A stretch of DNA of 63,272 nt from Peptococcaceae bacterium. GTDB lineage: Bacteria > Bacillota > Desulfitobacteriia > Desulfitobacteriales > Syntrophobotulaceae. The stretch lies in the NCBI GenBank assembly GCA_012839895.1, contig DUML01000077.1:1-63272 (forward strand), given 5' to 3'. The notes beneath the pieces are model-generated. The model did not search any database. It was given only the letters and a program-made list of their open reading frames with translations, and was not told where the DNA came from. This document shows positions 48,201-57,200 of this stretch, one piece after another; positions within the stretch are counted from its first letter, which is position 1; each line of letters starts with the position of its first letter. A program made the position numbers and the translations under genes.

Positions 48201-51200
48201 TCCCTCCTTATCTCAGTAGTGGCTGTGGGGAACGGTTCCGGCGGCGCTGCGATGATCGGTGTGGTCAGCGCCAATACCATCTCCAGCCAAACGAAGGCCT
48301 ATATCGCTGCAGGCGCAACTGTCAACGCCCGGGGTAACGGTGCGGGTATCGACGTTTATAGCGGAAAACTGGGTGAGCCTTCCGCCTTGACTGACGGCGG
48401 CTGGGATAAATACCAGAGCGGTTTGGACTTAAACGGGGACGGGAAGAACGATGTCCAGCCGGTCAATAAAAACCTGGATATGGATCGCGACAATGAACCT
48501 GACGGCAGTGTGGACGGCAATATTGATTTTAAAATCCACGGCGAAGATATTCAGGTGGACGGCACAGGTCTTGGTGCCAAACTTACAGAAACCGTGCAAG
48601 GCCTGGCCGTTGTGGCCGTTTCCAATCAAAAGATTATTACCACGACCATCGCTATTGCCGGGGCCGGCGGAGTTGGCGCAACCGGGGCCTCTGTCGTAAA
48701 TGTGCTGGCGGCGACCACCGAGGCCTTTATCGGCGATGGGGCGGTAATTAATAGCAGTTTTAGCGGTGCTTCACCGGAGCAAACCGTTCTGGTCAAGGCC
48801 GCAAGCAATGCCCTGGTGGTCATGACCGCAGGGACCCTTGGCGGCGGTGGCGCGGTCGGAGCCAGCGGATCCTTTAATATCGGGATCATCAGCAATGTTA
48901 CCTGGGCTCATGCCGGCGGGTCTATTCAGGCGGCTAAAGATATTCTGGTTATGGCTCTTTCCGACGAAGACCTGCAGATCCATACCGCCAATGCTTCCGG
49001 CGGAGGCGTTGCAGGTACGGGAGCAGCCGTGAGCGTCGGCATTTTGGACGGGGAAACCTTGGCTTATGTTCATAAATATGCAAGTCTTGCCGCTTACCGT
49101 GATATTCTGGTTCATGCCGTCAATGACGCCCTGGTGGTTATTGATTCCATCGGTGCCGATGTGGGCGGTGTAGGCGGTTTAAGCGGATCCCTCGCGGTAG
49201 GAGTGGTTACCCATATCACCCGGGCTTATGTTGAAAACGCTGCGGACAGCGCGGAAGCCGCCGACCTTTATGCGGGAAGAACCTTGGAAGTTAAGGCGGA
49301 ATCTGTTGTCGATCTGACCGGCGCTGCTGTGAGCGCTGCCGGGGGCGGCGGGGCAGGAGTAGCCGGTGCCATCATTGCCAAGATTATAGGCACTACCACC
49401 GAAGCCTATCTGGGAGACTGGACTTCTGTCAATCTAGGCCAGCCTCTTAACAGTCCGCCGGCTAACCAGACGGTCAGGGTCTGGGCCCTTGATACAATTA
49501 AATCCAGGGGTGCGGGAGGTTCTCAATCCGTGGGGGGTATAGCAGGAGCAGGCGCTGCCGCGGATGTGACTCTGATTAGAAATACTGTTGCGGCCTATAT
49601 TGGTAAAAATGCCTATGTCTTGGCCGAACGGGATAAATTTGCCGGTATACCCGCCGGAAACATTGAAGTCTTGGCCGAATCCCATAAACAGGCTGCCAGC
49701 ATTGTGATGGCAGCTTCAGGCGGGGGAGCCGCAGGTATAGGCGGAGCCACGGCCGTCATCGCCATCGGTTCGGTTCTGGACAGTGACAGCCGGACCAGCC
49801 TGGGCCAAGCCCTGAACTTTATAAAAAATGTTCTCTCCACCGATCTTGTCACAGGCAAGCTGGGGAATTCCTCCCATGTCCGGGATATGGAGAACAGCCT
49901 GTCTACCAAAGTCACCGGTTTGGGAGTATTGGTTTACGACTTTTTGAATGACCTTGCCACCGAATCTTTAAGCAAGACCCGGGCCTATATCGGCGCAGGA
50001 GCCGAGATCCAGGCTGAGAATGACATTACCGTAAAGGCCGAGGATTACACCGCAGTTACCGTTCTGGCTGGCGGCGACGGTTTAGGAACCGTCGGAGCCG
50101 GCGGCGGAATCGGCATTGCTGTTATCTATACTACCACCGAAGCTTTTGCCGAAACCGATGCCGTGCTGTCGGCCAATCATAATATCAGCATTCAGGCCCT
50201 TGTTAAGGATCAGGAAAAAGACGGCACATCTTTAGAACTAAGCGTCGCTGCTTTTGGCGGCAGCGCCGGACTTGTAGGCCTCGGTGCAGCTGTAGCTTAC
50301 CTGGATGTGGAAAATACGGTACGGGCTGCTTTAAACGGCGCGCAAGCCCTTTACGCTGACAACCTGCTGGTATGGGCTACGGCGGCCAATAATCTTAAGG
50401 CTGAAGCTCTGGGAGCCTCTGCCGGCGGCGGTGCGGTCGGAGCCTCTCTGGCCCGGGCCAAACATACCGGAATCATGGAAGCCGCCTTGACTGACAACTC
50501 CTCGACCTTTGATATCGGCGCTCTGGAAGTAAAGGCTTTGTGGCAGACGACTGCCGCTGCCACAGCAAGGGCTGGAGCCCTCGGAATCGGCTCGGCGGGA
50601 AATGGCGCGGCGGCTTCGACTCAGGTAGATCCGACTGTCAAGGCTTATTTCGGCAACGATATCAATATTAACACCACCGGCAATATCCTTATCCTGGCCC
50701 AGTCCCTAATTAACTCATCCACCTTGGCTCAGGGTGTAAGCGTAAGCCTCGGCTATTCCGGCGGTGTATCTTCCGCCAATACCGTGATTTCCCCAACGAA
50801 TGCAGCCTACATTGGCGGCGGTACGGTAAACGCTGACGGCAGTATCACTATTTTAGCCTTGCATAATATCAATACCGACGGCGCAATAGTTGATTATACC
50901 GCCCGGGCGGATTCCATCACTCCTGCCGGCGGACTGTTCGGCGGGATAGGCGCCCAGGCTGAGGCCGCTTCTGCTGCAGATGTGGAAGCCTATTTAGGTT
51001 CCGGGGCGGAGATAACCGCTGGCAGTGCAGTTATTTTGCAAAGTCTGAACTATAACAAAGCAGCGGCCGAAGCCAAAGGGATCACCGGCGGTCTGGCCGC
51101 TCTAGGGGCCGTCCTGGCAGAGGCTACTGCCGGCGGTACCACCCGGTCTTATGTCAGCGGCAAAATTAACAGTGCCGGCGCATTGCAGGTCCGCGCCCAA

Positions 51201-54200
51201 GGTTATGCCCTTTCTTCTGCGGACTGTACGGCTGCAGCCGGTGGGATTGCTTCCGGCAGCGCCAACCATGCCAAAGCGGTTTCCTCGCCTGTAGTTGTCA
51301 GTTACCTGGGTGACGGGGCTGAAGTTAATGTAGTCAAAGTAACGGGGACAACAGGCAATGTGGAGCTTCATGCCCAGTCCATTGCCGGTGCATCCGCCCT
51401 TTCCCACGGTGTAAATGCGGGTACGGCAACCATAGGGGTATCTTGGGCTGAAGCTTTCATTACCCCGGTGGTGAACGCCTACCTGGGGAACCAGGTTGAA
51501 GTGAATGCCGTTAATGATATCATCATCATTGCCGCCCACAACTATAATTTGGACGGCGTCAAGCGCAGCGAGAAAGCCTACGCCTTTGCCAATGCCGGCA
51601 GCGGCGGTCTGCTTGTCGGAAACGGCGCTGAAGTCCTGGCTAAACAGTTGGCTGATGTCCGGACTTATATGGGGAATAACGCCAATGTTTCCGCCGGACG
51701 GGATATTACCCTGAAAGCTTATGGTAATTTAGACGCTCTGGCTAACGGCAATGGCAATACCGGCGGAGTGGCCGGCATAGGAGCTGTTGTCGTCAAAGCT
51801 GAGACAAACGGGACCGTGCTGGCTTATCTGGCTCCGGGCACTGTTACGGCAGGCAGAGATCTCCTGGTCACAGCCCTGGGGAGCGCGATTCCCAATGCTA
51901 ATTCCCAGCAGGCTGCAGGCGGAATTGTCAGTGGAGGAGGTTCTACAGCGGAGAGCAGTTCCAAACTTGACGTCCAGGTCTTACTGGGCAAGAGCCCAAT
52001 ACCTGGTCAGCTTGGCGACGGGACTTACAGTGCCCAGACAGGAGCAATCAATGGGCTGGCTAAGGCCGAGGGTGGCAGTACGGCTAAGGCTGATGGCATT
52101 AATATCAGTGGCATCTCGGTTGGCCTTTCCTCAGCTAAAGCCGACTGGGAAGCTGAGGCAGAGCTGACTGTCGGTAAGAATGCGGTTTTAACGGCAGGAA
52201 CCGATCTCAGCCTTAAGGCTGAACAGCAGAGTACAAGCAGTTCCTATGCCAGCAGCTCCACCGGAAATTTAATTGGGGGAACCGGTTCCAAAGGGGATAC
52301 GGAAACGACCTCATCAGCCATAGTTTATCTGGAGGATCTCACTAGCCTGATGGCCGGCCGTGATGTTGTAATTTTGGCGAGATCTGAAAGTATAACGGAT
52401 GCCGAGGCTTCAGGCCAGGCTTTAGGGCTGGGAGCGTCCGGAATCACCATAGTCGAAAACACACTGGATAATACTGCGCGCGCTCAGGCCGGGGCAGGCG
52501 CACAAGTTCAGGCCGGCCGTGATCTGTACTTTAAGGCTGACGCCGTCAGCAACGCTCGCAAAGCAAAAGCAGAGAGCGGGAGCGCCAATATCGTGGGTGA
52601 CGCCATGATTAAAGCAACGATAAATCTTAATCATCTTAGCGAAACTATCCTGGACAGCGACGCTCAATTCCACGCGGGCAATACAAATCAAATCCTGGCC
52701 CAAAGCAGCTTGGATGCCCATGGCTGGTCCGGCCTCGATACCTTCGCCGGTGTTCAAGTCAATAAGACGGAAACCCAAGTGACTGTCAATGCCATAACCC
52801 GGACGATTTTGCACAGCGGCGCTCAGGTCAGCGGCAAGGACACCTATGTCCTGGCTAAAGTAACCCGCTTGCAGGTGTCCGCTGAGTCCAGTTCCCTGAC
52901 CAATGCAGCCGACTCCGAGTCTGTAGCAGTGACCGGTTTAAGTATAAACTCCTTGGCTCAGGTTATGGTCCAGGGGGCCGCGACCGAGGCGCAAAACCGC
53001 CTGGAGATCCGGGCGACCCACGCAGATGTGGTTACAAACAGCTACGCTTATGGGGAAATCAAGTCAGGCTTTACCGGCTCCATTGCTACCACTGCCTCCA
53101 ACAATTTGGCGGTGCGCTCCAAGCTCGATATCCAAGCCGGGTCAGAATTGCATGCCGCAGACATTTGGCTGGAAGCCCTTTCTCCCCATGAGGCCGGTGG
53201 TGCCACCGGCATTTACCAATTGGATGCCTTCGCCAAAGCAGAGACTGTTGTTAATTATGTCTTAAAGGAAGTAGAAGAACTTTACTATGTGACGCGAGAA
53301 GTTGTTGAAGAGGTTACCGAATGGCTGCCCTGGCCCCTGGGAGAGGTCGTGAGATGGGTGACCAAGACTATTGTGGAGCCGGCTTACCGCACGGTCTATA
53401 AATGGGTACCGGAAGTTGTGAACAGTGCTCTGGAAATGAATACCTCGGGCAATTATGTCAATGAAAGCGCGATTAACTTGCAGGGCGATGTCTATCTCGG
53501 CAATGCCAGGGGAATAAAGCTTGTCATTGACGAGAACGGCCAGATCAGTGCCGAAGGGGGCGTATCCGCTACTATTTCCGGCTCGCAAATTGTGGTTAAC
53601 GATGTTATCAATGACCAACTGGGTCATCTGACCATCAACACGCCTTTCGGTGAACTCACCGGCAATGCCGTGATCCATAAAAACACAGTGGTGGGTCTTT
53701 TCGAAATAATTAACCATTCCGATTTGGACCTGACGATAAATAACATAATACTGGTGAATAGCAATGCCGGGCAGGACCAAGATGTAGCGATTTATGTCCG
53801 AAATGAAAGAGACAGCTCGCAGTTTACAGTCGGAGTATCCAAAACGCCCCAGGTAAGTATTATCAGCACCAAGGAAGGCAGCGATATCACCATTGGCGGC
53901 GTAATTGAAAACCCCAACGGCAAAGTCAGCATCAGTGCCGGCGGCAGCATCTACTCCGCAAGCGGTTCGGCCATCCAGGCCAATATCCTGGAGCTTACGG
54001 CCGGTGCCCAAATCGGCCAGGATGCCGACCATCGCCTTATCGTGCACATGTATAAACAGACGTTTTTTGTCCATCCTGTGCTTTCCCTTACAGCCGGGGG
54101 TGATGCTTATCTGGAGGTGCTGCTGCTGGAAAATCGCAGGCCGGGCGATAGCCCTCCTTTGCCCGTGATTGAAAGATTGCAAATTTCCCGGATTGAGACC

Positions 54201-57200
54201 GGTGGGCTATTAGATTTCTACGCACCCCAGTCCCAAATGAATATGTCTGATTATGATGGTGTTTATGGGGTTGGCGAGATAATCAGTCAGGGAGAGGTCA
54301 GGATCAGACTGGATTCCGGCTATCTCTGGGATTTTGGCGACATTAGCAAACCCAACATCATTGCCAACAAGGCGTTCATCTACGCTAAGGGGGATATTGG
54401 TGGGCTTTCTTCTCAATCACTGCGGACCAGGATCAACTATCTGGAGGCCACTTCTGAGCAGGGGCACATTTATGTCAGGGACAGCGGTAACCTTACTATC
54501 GGCGGCGTCAGCTCCGAACAAGGGATTTCTGCTTACAGGCATGTGAATATTGAAGCTGAAAGCATCATTGTGACTGAAAGTATTGTTTCCCAAATTTACG
54601 ATGACACGAATAATATTTTCCTTAAAGCAGGCTACCTAGAATTACAGGACAATGCTCTGATCCGGAGCAATGGAAAGATTACCTTGAGCACTGCCGGCAG
54701 TGGAGGCACTTTTGAGATTCGCGGGTCTATCGAAACCATTCACCCCTATGACTTGTTCATCGTTGGAGGAGACGGAAATGATATCATCCGGCTGTATTCC
54801 GGTGCCTACAAGAAAATTAATAACCTCTTCACTATTGATGGCGGTGGTGGACAGGATACTGTAGAAACTTTTTGCTACACTTCCAGCTTCATACAAATCT
54901 TTGATGACAAAATCTATTACTCCAATTGGGAGTGTTTCTCCCCTGAGAATTTGGAACGGGTTGAATTCCATGGTTTGGGAGGAAAAGTGGAATTCTCTGT
55001 CCTTGAGAATACTATCCTGAATAAAAACCCTGATATAGAATACGTTTTTCACGGGAGTGACAATGTCGATATCTTTTACCTGTACTACAATGGGTCTTCT
55101 TCCAATCTTTCCCCGGTCTTGTCTGGCAGCAAAATGACCGGGCTGGACGGGATAGTTGCTAAGAGCCTGGAATTTACAAATGTGGAAGTGCTGGAAATCA
55201 GCTTTGGTTCCGGTAACGATACCTTAACTGTGAACAATCCTGTTTCCGGAGTTAGTATTAAGGTTTTTGGCGGAGGCGGTAGCAATACCCTAGATCTCAG
55301 CGGCTACACCACAGCGCTGGACATTGAGCTGACGGGTCCGGGAGATCAGAGCGGTTTTAACGGCCGGACCAACGACGCCTCTATCACCTTCACCAATATC
55401 AGCATTCTGCGTGGCAGTGATGCGGTGGGCGTTAATGACAGCTTGACCGGAATGGACGTTGCGTCAGTCTTCCGCCTAGGTGATGGCATTTCCGGTTTCA
55501 CAAATGGCGGTGAATATACCGCCAGCGGGCGTACCTTTGTTTTCCGCGGCTTTGAAGTTTTGACCGGCGGCAGCGCTCCAGACACTTTTGAAATCTCCGG
55601 CTTGGCTGAATTCACCCTTCTGAATGGAGGAGGCGGCAACGACAGCTTTAACATTGCGGCCAGCAGTGTTTTCAATGGCGATATTGATGGAGGTCCGGGA
55701 AATGACAGCTTTATTTTCAGCATTTGGAGCATTTCAGGCGGTAATATCGCCGGAGGCTTGGGGGACGACTCCTTCATTTTCCAGGGTAACGGCGAATGGC
55801 TAGGCGATATTGACGGCGGCCCCGGCAGCAACACCTTGGACTATTCCGGTTTCGAGTTAAACTTAAAACTTGTGCTAATCGGATTGGGAGACAGTGCGGG
55901 CTTTAACGGCAGCATTACTGTCTGGACTATATTCGAAGATCAAGAATTAAATAGAGAATTTGGAGACTTCCGCAACATTACCGTTCTGCGGAGCAACCCG
56001 GCAATTCAGGCTTCTCTCACCGGTTTGGACGCCGGCGGCACTTTTACCTTTGCCAGTAGCGGCGACAGGTATGTGAGCGGAGGACGCAACCTTGATTTCA
56101 GCGACTTTGCTGTACTAATCGGCGGCAGCGGAGATGATACTTTTAATATCCAAAAGGGTATTGCTTACATTCTCCGGGGCGGGGATGGGAATGACACCTT
56201 TGCCTTCTTTGACTCGTCTCAAGAGCTGTTGGCCGGAGGCATTATCGACGGCGAAGGGGGCAGCAACTGGCTGGATTACAGTAATTTCAGGCATTTGGGC
56301 AATCCGACTCCGCTCACTGTCAATCTCCTTGAGGGTATTATCCCCAATAAAGCCCCTGGTGCTACGGTGACCAATATCCAGAATATTATCGGCGGTCCGG
56401 CTGATGACACCTTAATCGGTGATGACAATGACAATATAATTTACGGACTGGCCGGCAACGATATTATCAAAGGGCTCGGCGGCAACAACACCCTTGCGGG
56501 CGGGGACGGGAATGACAGTTTGTATGGCGGCAAAGGGACGGATACCATTATTTTCGGGGATAACTGGGGGACAGATATTCTTTACGACTACGAGCCGCAA
56601 AGCGGTGAAACTCCATCCCCAGGAAACTACGTCTTGGATTTCTCTGCAGTAACCTCTAACTTGACCATAACTTTGAATCCAACCCCCGGTCAGAGCTTGC
56701 AGGCGGGCGACTCGCCCACCAACCCCAGTAACCTGCTGACCTATGCCGGCAGTTTCCCTGACTCTTTCATCGCAGTCTATGGCGGCAGGGGGAATGACAC
56801 CTTTATCCTTAATGAGCAGCGGACAACTTCTCTCTACGGTGGGGCCGGCGACGATACTTACCGCATTGCTGACGGCGTAAGCTGCGGCGGGTTGCTGGAC
56901 GGGCAGGAAGGCAACAATACCCTTGATTTTAGCGCTTATACTACAGCTATAAGCATCACCTTAACCGGATTTGGTAATGCCGGCGGCTTTAACGGCGTAG
57001 CAAACGGTCTTCTTTCCGGCTTTAGCAATATCTGCCGTTTAATCGGTGGCAGTGGCTTAGCCGACCAAGAAAGCGTTAGCGAAGACAGTCTTACCGGCCT
57101 TAATGCAGATGCAACCTTCCGTTTAGGACTTACTCCTGATTTGACTGCCGGTGAATATACAAGCGGCGGAGTGTGCTTAAGCTTTAGCGGTTTTGAAACT

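Noticed and set aside
53262-54182. Long minus-strand open frame (306 codons) inside the giant gene, and others such as 45729-46496 and 42147-42779
   Set aside because: They lie opposite a GC-richer, Gly/Ala-coding repeat gene whose codon use rarely gives stops on the other strand. No ribosome sites or recognisable domains were seen.
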